DNA of 64,000 nucleotides from Haladaptatus halobius (lineage in GTDB: Archaea > Halobacteriota > Halobacteria > Halobacteriales > Haladaptataceae): positions 1 to 64,000 of the forward strand of contig NZ_CP085335.1 in NCBI RefSeq assembly GCF_020618475.1, read 5' to 3'. Both the position numbers and the translations under genes were made by a program. The first letter of the stretch is position 1; every line of letters starts with the position of its first letter. Of the stretch, positions 19,776 to 27,737 are shown piece by piece. Under the pieces are notes generated by a model that was not told the DNA's origin, did not search any database, and was given only the letters and a program-made list of their open reading frames with translations.

Positions 19776-20759
19776 ATGAGTACTCCGACAGACGAGCGAC
19801 GCGCTCCGGAACCCGATTCGGACGCACAGGCACTTCTGGAAAAGCTGGTCGAAGAAGCGCCTGACCTCAGCCACCTCTCGCCCGAGCAGGCCCGCGCACT
19901 GCTCGGCGGTCTGTTCACTCCGGACGTCGAACCCGAACCAGTCGCCGAGGTGGACGAGCGCAAGATTCCGGCGTACGCGCGGGATATCCGCGTACGAGTC
20001 TACGATCCAGATCCGAGCGAGACGCTCCCCGCGGTCGTCTACTTCCACGGTGGAGGTTGGGTCGTCGGCAACCTCGATACCCACGACGGGGTGGCGCGGT
20101 CGCTGGCGAACGAGGGCAACTGCGTCGTCGTCTCCGTCGACTACCGGAAGGGGCCCGAACATCCCTTCCCAGCCGCCGTGGAGGACGCCTACCTTGCAAC
20201 GAAGTGGGTCACCGACAACGCCGACGAAATCGGGGTTGGTGAAGGATTGGCAGTCGCCGGCGAGAGTGCGGGGGGTAATCTCGCCACCGTCGTAACACAG
20301 ATGGCCGTCAAAAAGGAGGTCGACGCGCCGGAGATCGACCATCAGGTACTACTCTACCCGGTGACCGACCACTCGTTCGACACTCCCTCCTACGAAGAGA
20401 ACGCGGACGGCTACTTCCTTACCACCCGAGGGATGGTGTGGTTCTGGAACCACTACCTTCGTGACGATATCGACGGGGTGAATCTGCGAGCCTCGCCGCT
20501 TCGCGCTCCCGAACGAATCCTCGCCGAACTACCGCCGGCGACCCTGTTCACCTGCGGATACGATCCGCTCCGCGACGAACAGTTCGCGTACGCCGAGGCG
20601 CTCGACGACGCTGGCGTCCCCGTCGAGCACACTCACTACGACGGCATGATCCACGACTTCGCCAACATGCGTCGGCTTTCGGAACCGTTTCCGAATGTAG
20701 ACGCGGCCGAGGACGTGCGTAGACGCGCCGGCAAGGCACTTGAGGAAGTTTTCGGGTGA
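19776..20759 (+). CDS. Alpha/beta hydrolase, HSL-type esterase/lipase
   Basis: A 327-residue carboxylesterase of the hormone-sensitive-lipase family. The oxyanion-hole motif is YFHGGGWVVG (about 90-99), the nucleophile elbow is GESAGGN (Ser about 163), the catalytic Asp is in CGYDPLRDE and the His in DGMIHDF. An N-terminal helical cap starts at MSTPTDERRAPEPD. Length and motifs are complete, so it should be active on short-chain esters. ATG 19776 is preferred to one 11 codons upstream, whose extension is not acidic. It is the first gene of a three-gene run with the shortened hydrolase and the aldolase. Confidence 0.92.
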   Translation: MSTPTDERRAPEPDSDAQALLEKLVEEAPDLSHLSPEQARALLGGLFTPDVEPEPVAEVDERKIPAYARDIRVRVYDPDPSETLPAVVYFHGGGWVVGNLDTHDGVARSLANEGNCVVVSVDYRKGPEHPFPAAVEDAYLATKWVTDNADEIGVGEGLAVAGESAGGNLATVVTQMAVKKEVDAPEIDHQVLLYPVTDHSFDTPSYEENADGYFLTTRGMVWFWNHYLRDDIDGVNLRASPLRAPERILAELPPATLFTCGYDPLRDEQFAYAEALDDAGVPVEHTHYDGMIHDFANMRRLSEPFPNVDAAEDVRRRAGKALEEVFG

Positions 20760-21226
20760 GTGCCATGGCTCAAAAAGAAGCGGTTCGACGCGAGTCCATG
20801 GACTTCGAGAGCGAGGGGACACGATGTGCGGCCTGGCTCTACCGCCCCGACGAGTCAGCGAGCGCCGCCACCGGAGATCCGCCGGTCGTGGTGATGGCTC
20901 ACGGATTCGGGTTGCCGCGTTGGTTCGAACTCCCCGCCTTCGCCGAGCGCGGGCTGGCCGTGCTGATGTTCGACTACCAGTCGCTCGGTGATAGCGGTGA
21001 CGAGCCCCGCAACGTCGGCTGTCCGGCGTTAGTCGTGGAAGGAGCCGGCGATCAGATCGCCCCGAAAGGCACCATCGACGGGACAGTTTCGAAGCTCCCC
21101 GACGTGAACTGGGTATCCTACGACACCGACTATTTCGGGGCGTTCTTCGGCGATCTGTTCGAGGAGGTCGTCGACAGAGAAGGCGCGTTCTTCGAACGCC
21201 ATCTGCTCGATGGAGACGAACCATGA
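20756..21226 (+). pseudogene. Internally deleted alpha/beta hydrolase
   Basis: A 156-residue frame that begins and ends like a full-length alpha/beta hydrolase of about 300 residues. The N-terminal part has VVVMAHGFGLPRWFELPAFA and VLMFDYQSLGDSGDEPRN. The C-terminal part has GCPALVVEGAGDQIAPKGTI and ends AFFERHLLDGDEP. The middle, where the nucleophile elbow GxSxG should be, is missing, with the frame kept. Where relatives have a His near DTDYFGAFFG I see none. It cannot be a normal hydrolase. GTG 20756 overlaps the upstream stop; ATG 20765 is equally possible. Its stop overlaps the aldolase start by four bases. Confidence 0.75.
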
Positions 21227-22026
21227 CACGGTCATCACGAGCGACCGGTTTGCGGGAACGGCTCGAGAACGGCGACACTGCGCTCGGCGTTGCCGACGAC
21301 ACGTACTCTCCCGCACTCGTCGAACTGTACGGCGAACTCGGGCTCGATTTCGTCTGGATCGATTTCGTCTGGATCGATTTCGAACACGCGGGGCCGAGTC
21401 CGTGGGACGCGAATACGATGGAAGGGTTACTCCGTGCGAGTGAACTGACGGACACGGAGCTGCTGGTTCGGCTTCCGGTCACGGAGCCGGCGCTCGTTCG
21501 CAAAACGCTCGATGCCGGCGTCAGAAACGTGTTCCTCTCGCACGTCGATACGGTGGACGAAGTGCGCCGTATCGTTCGAGCGGCTCACTTCCGCTACGAC
21601 GGCGAGGCTGGCGACCGTGGCCTTGCGATTCCGAGGGCGAGCCGATGGGGACTCGAGGACGACTACGTAACAAGCGAAGACGACGAGATCGTTATCGGGG
21701 TGACGATCGAGTCTCCACGGGCGGTCGAGAACATCGAGTCGATCCTCGATGTTTCGAACCTCGGCTTCGTCTTCATCGGGCCGTTCGACCTTCCGGTTGC
21801 GCTCGGCCACCCGGGTGAACTCGACCATCCCGAGGTGCAGGAGACTATCGAAACGATTCGTTCAGCCAGCGTCGATCGCGGTGTTCCCGTGGGAGGGCTC
21901 GGCTTCGATATGGACGACGTGAACGAGAAAGCCCGGAACGGGTATCAACTTCTGAACATCGGAACCACGACGGTAGCGATTCAAACCATCATCCGAGAGT
22001 GTCTGGACGAGTACGACGATGGATGA
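21223..22026 (+). CDS. HpcH/HpaI aldolase family protein
   Basis: A 267-residue class II pyruvate-type aldolase with a TIM-barrel fold. It should cleave or form 2-keto-3-hydroxy acids using a divalent metal. Visible landmarks are DFEHAGPSPWDA, where the family has its catalytic His, VTIESPRAVENIE with the metal-binding Glu, and FVFIGPFDLPVALGHPG with the second metal ligand. The N-terminal strand holds a perfect 15-base tandem duplication (21346-21375), giving DFVWIDFVWIDFEH where one DFVWIDFEH is expected. The duplication inserts five residues just before the active-site strand end and may impair the enzyme. Four-base overlap with the preceding gene. Confidence 0.85.
   Translation: MTRSSRATGLRERLENGDTALGVADDTYSPALVELYGELGLDFVWIDFVWIDFEHAGPSPWDANTMEGLLRASELTDTELLVRLPVTEPALVRKTLDAGVRNVFLSHVDTVDEVRRIVRAAHFRYDGEAGDRGLAIPRASRWGLEDDYVTSEDDEIVIGVTIESPRAVENIESILDVSNLGFVFIGPFDLPVALGHPGELDHPEVQETIETIRSASVDRGVPVGGLGFDMDDVNEKARNGYQLLNIGTTTVAIQTIIRECLDEYDDG
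21346..21382 (+). repeat. 15-base tandem duplication inside the aldolase gene
   Basis: The unit GATTTCGTCTGGATC occurs twice in a row (21346-21360 and 21361-21375) and is followed by a partial third copy, GATTTCG. It keeps the reading frame and adds the residues DFVWI. Confidence 0.95.
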
Positions 22027-22103
22027 GCACGTCGAGATAGTTTCCCCTCGGAACCGGGCATCCCGCGCCAAACGAACGACGCAAACCCCGTTTCGAGGAC
22101 GAC

Positions 22104-22364
22104 CTACGGCGTTTTGAAGTACCCGTATCCGCCGTCCTGCAGTCGAGCCAGTGCCCCCGAGCCGGCCGGGACACCCTCGACGCCCGGAAGCAGGTCGTCG
22201 TCGGTCGCCTCGACGAACACCCGGACGCCAGCGCCGTTTGCGACCACCGCAACGTCGTCACCGAGTGAGGAGCCGCTCCCGTCGGTGAGTAGGTTCAGGG
22301 TGTTCACCATCGCGTGCTGGTGGTCGTGCAGATTCGGACTCGACACGTGAATCACGGTTTTCAT
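22104..22364 (-). CDS. Short DsrE/DsrF-like family protein
   Basis: An 86-residue protein starting MKTVIHVSSPNLHDHQHA. The N-terminal half, with NTLNLLTDG and VAVVANGAGVRVFV, and the C-terminal end, DDDLLPGVEGVPAG ... ARLQDGGYGYFKTP, match haloarchaeal DsrE-type proteins. Those relatives usually have about 30 more residues between the two halves, including a conserved Cys region; this copy has no cysteine. It is either an in-frame deletion derivative or a naturally short member. It is convergent with the aldolase gene. Confidence 0.7.
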   Translation of the reverse strand: MKTVIHVSSPNLHDHQHAMVNTLNLLTDGSGSSLGDDVAVVANGAGVRVFVEATDDDLLPGVEGVPAGSGALARLQDGGYGYFKTP

Positions 22365-22668
22365 GGAGAGAACGACGGCATCCAACGGCGTAGCCGTAGA
22401 CCCTAAACGTCGCGATAAACTGCGCCTTTTTTGCTGACCGAAGGCGTACTCGTTCGGCGGAGAGACGACCGTGAGCGATTCGGTTTCGCTGAGGGCTGTC
22501 GTATATATGAGTGACAGATAACAAACTAGACGCTGCGATAGAAACCGTCGTTCGTTCTTCCGTCATCCTCCGAGGTTGCCAGACGAACAGCGAGCCGAAT
22601 CGGGTCGCGGACGACTCGATAGATGTCGGATGGCTGCTTTTAGGCGAATCAAAACCTCTAAGTCGGTG
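22365..22668. other. Intergenic region upstream of the iron-type binding protein
   Basis: About 300 bases with no gene. It contains an isolated TTTTAGGC half-site (22638-22645), about 24 bases before the full inverted repeat at 22669-22684. It could be a second, degenerate operator. Confidence 0.35.
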
Positions 22669-22684
22669 TTTAGGCAAGCCTAAA
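22669..22684. promoter_or_regulatory. Iron-box-like inverted repeat operator
   Basis: TTTAGGCAAGCCTAAA has perfect 7-base arms (TTTAGGC/GCCTAAA) around AA. It resembles the DtxR/IdeR-family box, whose core is TTAGGTTAGCCTAA. It ends five bases before the ATG of the substrate-binding protein gene, so a bound repressor would cover the transcription start of a leaderless message. This fits iron-dependent repression. Confidence 0.7.
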
Positions 22685-22689
22685 AACAT

Positions 22690-23889
22690 ATGTCTGGAAC
22701 ACCTGCGGAGATTCCGACCCGCCGCGAGTACGTCAAGGGCAGCGGTGCCCTCGTCGGCGGTGGTCTACTGGCGGGCTGTACAAGCGACGGTTCGAACGCG
22801 AGCGCCGGAGAGTTCAAAAACGGAACGACTGCGGACGCCGACTCTTATTCGGTGACGATGGCGCCAATGGGGACGGTCGAGTTCGAGGACGTCCCGAAGA
22901 GCGTTTTCACGATATTCCCGCAGTACGCGGACATGGCGGTCGCACTCGGTCACGGTGATGCGGTGAACTCCGTTTACGTCCCCGAAATGTCCGGCAAGAC
23001 GATGAACACCTACTACGATCGTCTGGAGGGCGTCTCCTTCGAGTGGAAGGGTCTTCCCGACCCGCTGAAGAATGGGCTGAACAGGGAACTGTTTTACAAA
23101 CTCGATAGCGACGTTCACCTCGTCGACCCCGCGTACATTAGCACCCAAAACGGCTGGTCACAGTCCGACATCGAGGATATCCAAAACAACATCGGCCCGT
23201 GGTTCGGCAACTTCTACAGCGGTACTCACGATAAACCGCCGGAAGGCTACCGTGACGGATATCGGTACTACGGTCTATGGGAGATGTTCGAGAAGATCGC
23301 GGAGATCTTTCAGGAACAGGAACGCGCTCGGGCACTTACGGAGATTCACGCGAACGTTCTCTCGACGATAGAAGAGAATCTTCCGCCGAAAAACGAGCGA
23401 CCGACGGCCGTGCGCGTCACATACAACGATGGCTCGTTTTACACGTACCACCTCAACAAACCCGGCTACTGGCTGGCGGATACTCGTCCGTTGGACGCGA
23501 CCGATGCGTTTGCGGAGCAAGACTGGGCGAACCTCTGGGGAACGGTCGATTTCGAGACGATGCTCGACGCAGACCCGGACGTCATCCTCCACCTCTGGGG
23601 AATCTCGCCGGGATACCATCTCGATGAGATTCGAAAGAAAATCGAGAGTCAGCCCGCTGGACGACAGCTCTCCGCTATTCAGAACAACCGGTTTTACGCG
23701 GCGGGGATGCGATATCAGGGTCCTATCATGAATCTGTTCCAGTTGGAGATGACGGCCAAGCAGCTGTATCCCGAGCAGTTCGGCGAGTGGCCGGGCTACG
23801 TGACCGGCGAATCGTATCCGGAAATCCCCGCCGATGAACGACTGTTCGACCGACGGAAACTCGCGGACGTTATCGGCGGAACGTTCTGA
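22690..23889 (+). CDS. Iron/siderophore-type ABC substrate-binding lipoprotein
   Basis: A 399-residue exported binding protein. The N-terminus has TRREYVKGSGALVGGGLLAGC, a Tat-like RR motif followed by a lipobox (LLAGC), so it should be lipid-anchored outside the membrane. The first domain contains FTIFPQYADMAVALGHGDAV and the second DPDVILHLWGISPGYHLDEI, the style of the helical-backbone (TroA/FepB-like) binding proteins for iron chelates or metals. No permease or ATPase is adjacent, so it must share a transporter encoded elsewhere or act as a scavenging protein. The DtxR-like operator directly upstream supports iron. Confidence 0.82.
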   Translation: MSGTPAEIPTRREYVKGSGALVGGGLLAGCTSDGSNASAGEFKNGTTADADSYSVTMAPMGTVEFEDVPKSVFTIFPQYADMAVALGHGDAVNSVYVPEMSGKTMNTYYDRLEGVSFEWKGLPDPLKNGLNRELFYKLDSDVHLVDPAYISTQNGWSQSDIEDIQNNIGPWFGNFYSGTHDKPPEGYRDGYRYYGLWEMFEKIAEIFQEQERARALTEIHANVLSTIEENLPPKNERPTAVRVTYNDGSFYTYHLNKPGYWLADTRPLDATDAFAEQDWANLWGTVDFETMLDADPDVILHLWGISPGYHLDEIRKKIESQPAGRQLSAIQNNRFYAAGMRYQGPIMNLFQLEMTAKQLYPEQFGEWPGYVTGESYPEIPADERLFDRRKLADVIGGTF

Positions 23890-23980
23890 CGGGACTTTCG
23901 TACCGCTGGACGTTGGTCGACGCCTTCACTACCGGATTACATCCTTCGTCTCACAGTTTTCGATCCTGCTACGTTCGTTT

Positions 23981-24223
23981 CTACGCACGTTCGACTTTCG
24001 TTGACGGCGGCTTTTCTTCCCGTCCGTACCCGTGACCCACTACCGACGAAACGAGGTGAACCATCAGCAATACGACGAAGATGCTCGCGTCGGGCCTGAG
24101 TTCGGTGAACAGAAGCGGAATGTAGAGCAAGAGGAGAGACACGGACACCTAGAAGCTGACGAACTGTAACGGGACGACGATGACCTGTGCGACGAGCGCG
24201 GTGACGAGTTCCACCGCGGACAT
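23981..24223 (-). pseudogene. Small membrane protein interrupted by a TAG codon
   Basis: A minus-strand frame starting at 24223 (MSAVELVTALVAQVIVVPLQ) reads 24 codons, hits TAG at 24149-24151, and continues in the same frame to a stop at 23981-23983. The continuation is clearly protein-like: SLLLLYIPLLFTELRPDAS, VLLMVHLVSSVVGHGYGREE. The whole is an 80-codon protein with about three helices. Alternatively a GTG just after the stop begins a shorter protein. It lies between two binding-protein genes and does not match either. Confidence 0.6.
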
Positions 24224-24453
24224 ATTTGAATCCACGACGAGTTTAGTGAATAATATTCGTCACATAATCCATCTTACCAACCGTATAAGTGAGACGCATC
24301 GCGAATGATCTCGGACGAGGAATCGGTTCCCTCGGCGTCTCGAAATCGATTCAACCAACGTCTGGTAATCGTACGATTATGACACGAACTGTGTCTACTG
24401 ATGAGTAATGCCTTTGAGGTCACCCATGGTATCCGGGCGGTGGTGGGGAACAC

Positions 24454-25860
24454 ATGACACAATCGACGCGACGACGGTTCGTGCGAACGGTAGGCGCAGC
24501 CGGGGCGCTCTCCGGGCTAACCGGACTCGCCGCATCGACGAGACAGGGACAGACGACGGTTCAATGGGCGGGTAATCAAGTCGATAAGCAGAACGCGGGG
24601 AACATCAACCAGGCGCTCCAACGGGCGGGTCTTTCGAACGACATTCAAGTCGAAGTCATCGCCACTTCAGAAGTGTCGGAAGACGTACAGCAACAGTACC
24701 GCCAGTGGCTTTCCGCGGGTCGGAGTCAGCCGGACATCCTCCGGATGGACAGCGGGTGGACGATACCGTTCATCGCTCGGAATCAAATACTCAACCTAAA
24801 CCAAGCTATGTCACAGGATGCGGTAAACCGCATCAAACAGGATAACTTCACGGCCAGCGTCAACACCGCGTCGGCACCAAACGGCGATCTCTACGCGGTG
24901 CCGTACTTCACCGACCTTCCGACGATCCAGTATCGTAAGGACTGGGTGACCGACGCCGGTTTCGATCCCGAGGGCGAGAACTGGGCGACGGAACCGATGT
25001 CGTGGCAGAAGTTCTCGAGAGTGATCGCGCAGACGAAGCAACAGGCGAACACGCAGTACGGCTACGCGTGGCAAGGTGCGAACTACGAGGGGCTCTCGTG
25101 CTGTACGTTCAACGAACTCATGACGACGTGGGGCGGCGCATATTTCGGCGGCCGGGACAACCTCTTCGGCCCTGTCGGCGATCGTCCCGTCACGGTCGAC
25201 GAACAACCCGTCATTCAAGCGATTCGGATGGGGAGGACATTTATCCACGGTCAGGGCGATCAGTCCTCACTACAAGGCTACCAGCAAATCTCACCGCAGG
25301 CAACGCTCCAGTGGACGGAAGGACCGACGCAGTCGGCGTTCATGAACGGCAATGCCGTGGCGATGCGCTGGTGGCCTTCCGGCCTCTACGGAGCGGCTCA
25401 GAAGTACGGCAATCGACTCGGCGTCATGCCGATCCCGTACGGCGTCCAGCCGAACGAAGCGCAATATGAGGGAACCGGCGGGACAGCGGCGGCGCTCGGC
25501 GGTTGGCATCTCGCGGTCAATCCGAATTCGCAGAACCAACAGGCGGCCGTACAAGTGGTCGAAGCGGTCTCTCAACCGGAGTTCCGTAACTTCGAGTTTA
25601 ACACCCTCGGCTATCTGCCGTCGGACGCTTCGTACTTACGAACCAACCGAGCCCAGCAAGTGGACATCTGGGGCAACTACATCGACACGCTTCGTATCGC
25701 CGGTGATTCGGCGATTCCGCGCCCTGTTACCGTCGTCTGGCCCGACGAATCGGCGGCCATCGCCGAGAGCGTGAATGGGGCGCTCGCACAACAGCAAGCG
25801 CCCGACCAGGCGATGTCGTCGCTCAAGAGCACGCTGCAGGACATCGAGGAGAGCATCTAA
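24454..25860 (+). CDS. Sugar-type ABC transporter substrate-binding protein
   Basis: A 468-residue extracellular solute-binding protein of the maltose/trehalose-binding class (family 1). The Tat-type leader TRRRFVRTVGAAGALSG ends near residue 28. I see no lipobox cysteine, unlike most haloarchaeal binding proteins, so anchoring is uncertain. Family landmarks are SGWTIPFIARNQIL, GDLYAVPYFTDLPTIQYRKD and FMNGNAVAMRWWPSG. Gln/Asn content is high. It is the first gene of a tight operon with two permeases (4-base gaps). The sugar is unknown. Confidence 0.9.
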   Translation: MTQSTRRRFVRTVGAAGALSGLTGLAASTRQGQTTVQWAGNQVDKQNAGNINQALQRAGLSNDIQVEVIATSEVSEDVQQQYRQWLSAGRSQPDILRMDSGWTIPFIARNQILNLNQAMSQDAVNRIKQDNFTASVNTASAPNGDLYAVPYFTDLPTIQYRKDWVTDAGFDPEGENWATEPMSWQKFSRVIAQTKQQANTQYGYAWQGANYEGLSCCTFNELMTTWGGAYFGGRDNLFGPVGDRPVTVDEQPVIQAIRMGRTFIHGQGDQSSLQGYQQISPQATLQWTEGPTQSAFMNGNAVAMRWWPSGLYGAAQKYGNRLGVMPIPYGVQPNEAQYEGTGGTAAALGGWHLAVNPNSQNQQAAVQVVEAVSQPEFRNFEFNTLGYLPSDASYLRTNRAQQVDIWGNYIDTLRIAGDSAIPRPVTVVWPDESAAIAESVNGALAQQQAPDQAMSSLKSTLQDIEESI

Positions 25861-25864
25861 CCCG

Positions 25865-26821
25865 ATGAGTACGGTGCGGCGATCCGTGCGGACGTTGGTC
25901 AAACGGCCCGCCAGCTGGACTGAGCGCCTGGACGAAGAACAGTTCGCGTACCTCCTCATTCTCCCGGCGTTTCTGTTGGTGGGTGCGATGGCGTTCTGGC
26001 CTCTCGTTAGGACGTTTCAACTGTCACTCCACGAGGACAACCTCTTCGGCGGCGGATACGTGGGCGAGTTCGTCGGCTTCGAAAACTACGCCGCGCTCCT
26101 GTCAGGCGAACTCGACAGCATCCTCGGCAGCCCGTTCATCAACTTCGGTCAACCGTTCGAGAGCGCCGTCATCGTGACCCTGATTTTCACGTTCGTTTCG
26201 GTGCTCATCGAAACGCTCGTCGGGTTCGGGCAGGCGCTCGTGCTCGACCAGGACTTCCGCGGTCGGCGCTGGGTTCGGGTCGCCATCATCATCCCGTGGG
26301 CGGTTCCCATCGCCATCCAGGGAATGATCTTCTATCTCATCTTCCAGCCCGGAATCGGCTTCGGGGCCAGTTTGATGCAAGACCTCGGCATCTTCACGCC
26401 GACGCCGCTCATCAACAACGTCGATTCCCTCATCATCATCATCGTCGCCGACGTGTGGAAGACTTCGGCGTTCATGGCGCTGCTCATCCTCGCAGGGCTC
26501 CAGAGCATCGACCGGTCGCTGTACAAGGTCGGCCGAGTCTCGGGCGCGTCGCGGTGGCAACAGTTCAAGTACATCACGCTCCCGCTCGTCCTACCGACGC
26601 TGCTCGTCGCCATGCTGTTCCGGACGATCCAAGCGATGCGCGTGTTCGGCATCGTGGAGACCGTCTCGGACTGTTCCACGATTCCGACGCTGTCGTGTCT
26701 CGTCGTTACCACGTTCACTGCGGGACGGTACGGCACGTCGGCGGCGGTGGCGTTCATCACGGCGGGAATCGTGGGGGCGGTGGCGCTCGTGTACATCGTT
26801 CGCTACGCGGACATCGGATGA
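25865..26821 (+). CDS. Sugar ABC transporter permease (MalF/UgpA-like)
   Basis: A 318-residue membrane protein with about six helices. The cytoplasmic EAA loop, where it contacts the ATPase, reads YKVGRVSGASRWQQFKYITL (about residues 220-239), with the conserved Gly in place. The start ATG 25865 is four bases after the binding-protein stop. The N-terminal cytoplasmic segment is basic (RRSVRTLVKRPASW). It pairs with the next gene to form the channel. Confidence 0.92.
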   Translation: MSTVRRSVRTLVKRPASWTERLDEEQFAYLLILPAFLLVGAMAFWPLVRTFQLSLHEDNLFGGGYVGEFVGFENYAALLSGELDSILGSPFINFGQPFESAVIVTLIFTFVSVLIETLVGFGQALVLDQDFRGRRWVRVAIIIPWAVPIAIQGMIFYLIFQPGIGFGASLMQDLGIFTPTPLINNVDSLIIIIVADVWKTSAFMALLILAGLQSIDRSLYKVGRVSGASRWQQFKYITLPLVLPTLLVAMLFRTIQAMRVFGIVETVSDCSTIPTLSCLVVTTFTAGRYGTSAAVAFITAGIVGAVALVYIVRYADIG

Positions 26822-26825
26822 AACC

Positions 26826-27737
26826 ATGGCTCAGGAAACTAACGACGGTCCGTACACGCGCTGGGTGCAAGGGGCGATTCGAAACCCGAGACGGGCGTAC
26901 CGCGCGATGTTCTACGTCGCGGCCATCTTCTTCATCGTCACGACGCTGTTTCCGTTCTACTGGTTGCTCGTGCTCGCGCTGACGCCGCTCGACCAAATCG
27001 TCAATATGGGCCTCGTGCCGAAGGGGTTCAACCCCGGCGCGTTCGTCGAGATGTTCCAGTTCATCCCGTTCCACCGGTACATGTTCAACAGCATCGCCAT
27101 CGCGCTCGTGACGACGTTCATCGTCCTGCTCGTCGGCAGTTTTGCAGGGTACGCCTTCGGCCGCTTGGACTTCCGGGGGAAAGGTATCCTGCTGGTCACC
27201 CTGCTCGCCATCTCCTACTTTCCGCCGGCGGCGTTCATCCTTCCCCTCTTCAACTTCTTCACCGGCAACGTCTCGGTGTTGGGCGTGTCGAGTCCGAACT
27301 GGTTCAACACGCCGGGGGCGCTCGTGACGCCTTTCTCCGGGCTCTTTCTCCCCCTGACCATCTTCATTCTGACAACGTTTTATGGGCAGATACCGGACGG
27401 TTTAGAGGACGCAGCACGCATCGAAGGTGCGACCCGCATCGGCGCGCTCTTTCGCGTCATAATCCCGCTGTCCGCGCCCGGCGTGGCGACCGCGGGCGTC
27501 CTCACGTTCATCGCCGTCTACAACGAGTTCTTCTTCTCGTTCCTGATGACCGACGGACAGCCCCAACACTGGGCCCCCATCGTCTGGGGTATCCTCAACT
27601 ATCAGGGCCAGTTTCAGGCGTTCTACAACCTGATGGCGGCGGCGAGTATCGTCGGCGTTCTCCCCGTGGCTATCCTCGTCGTCGTGGCGCAGGAGCGAAT
27701 CGTGAGCGGCCTAACGGCGGGCGCGCTCAAGGAGTGA
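26826..27737 (+). CDS. Sugar ABC transporter permease (MalG/UgpE-like)
   Basis: A 303-residue second channel subunit with about six helices. The EAA motif is EDAARIEGATRIGALFRVII (about residues 194-213). It follows the MalF-like gene by four bases. No MalK/UgpC-type ATPase gene follows; the next gene is convergent and overlaps its end by 11 bases. The ATPase must be supplied from elsewhere, as is known for shared MsmX-type ATPases. Confidence 0.92.
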   Translation: MAQETNDGPYTRWVQGAIRNPRRAYRAMFYVAAIFFIVTTLFPFYWLLVLALTPLDQIVNMGLVPKGFNPGAFVEMFQFIPFHRYMFNSIAIALVTTFIVLLVGSFAGYAFGRLDFRGKGILLVTLLAISYFPPAAFILPLFNFFTGNVSVLGVSSPNWFNTPGALVTPFSGLFLPLTIFILTTFYGQIPDGLEDAARIEGATRIGALFRVIIPLSAPGVATAGVLTFIAVYNEFFFSFLMTDGQPQHWAPIVWGILNYQGQFQAFYNLMAAASIVGVLPVAILVVVAQERIVSGLTAGALKE

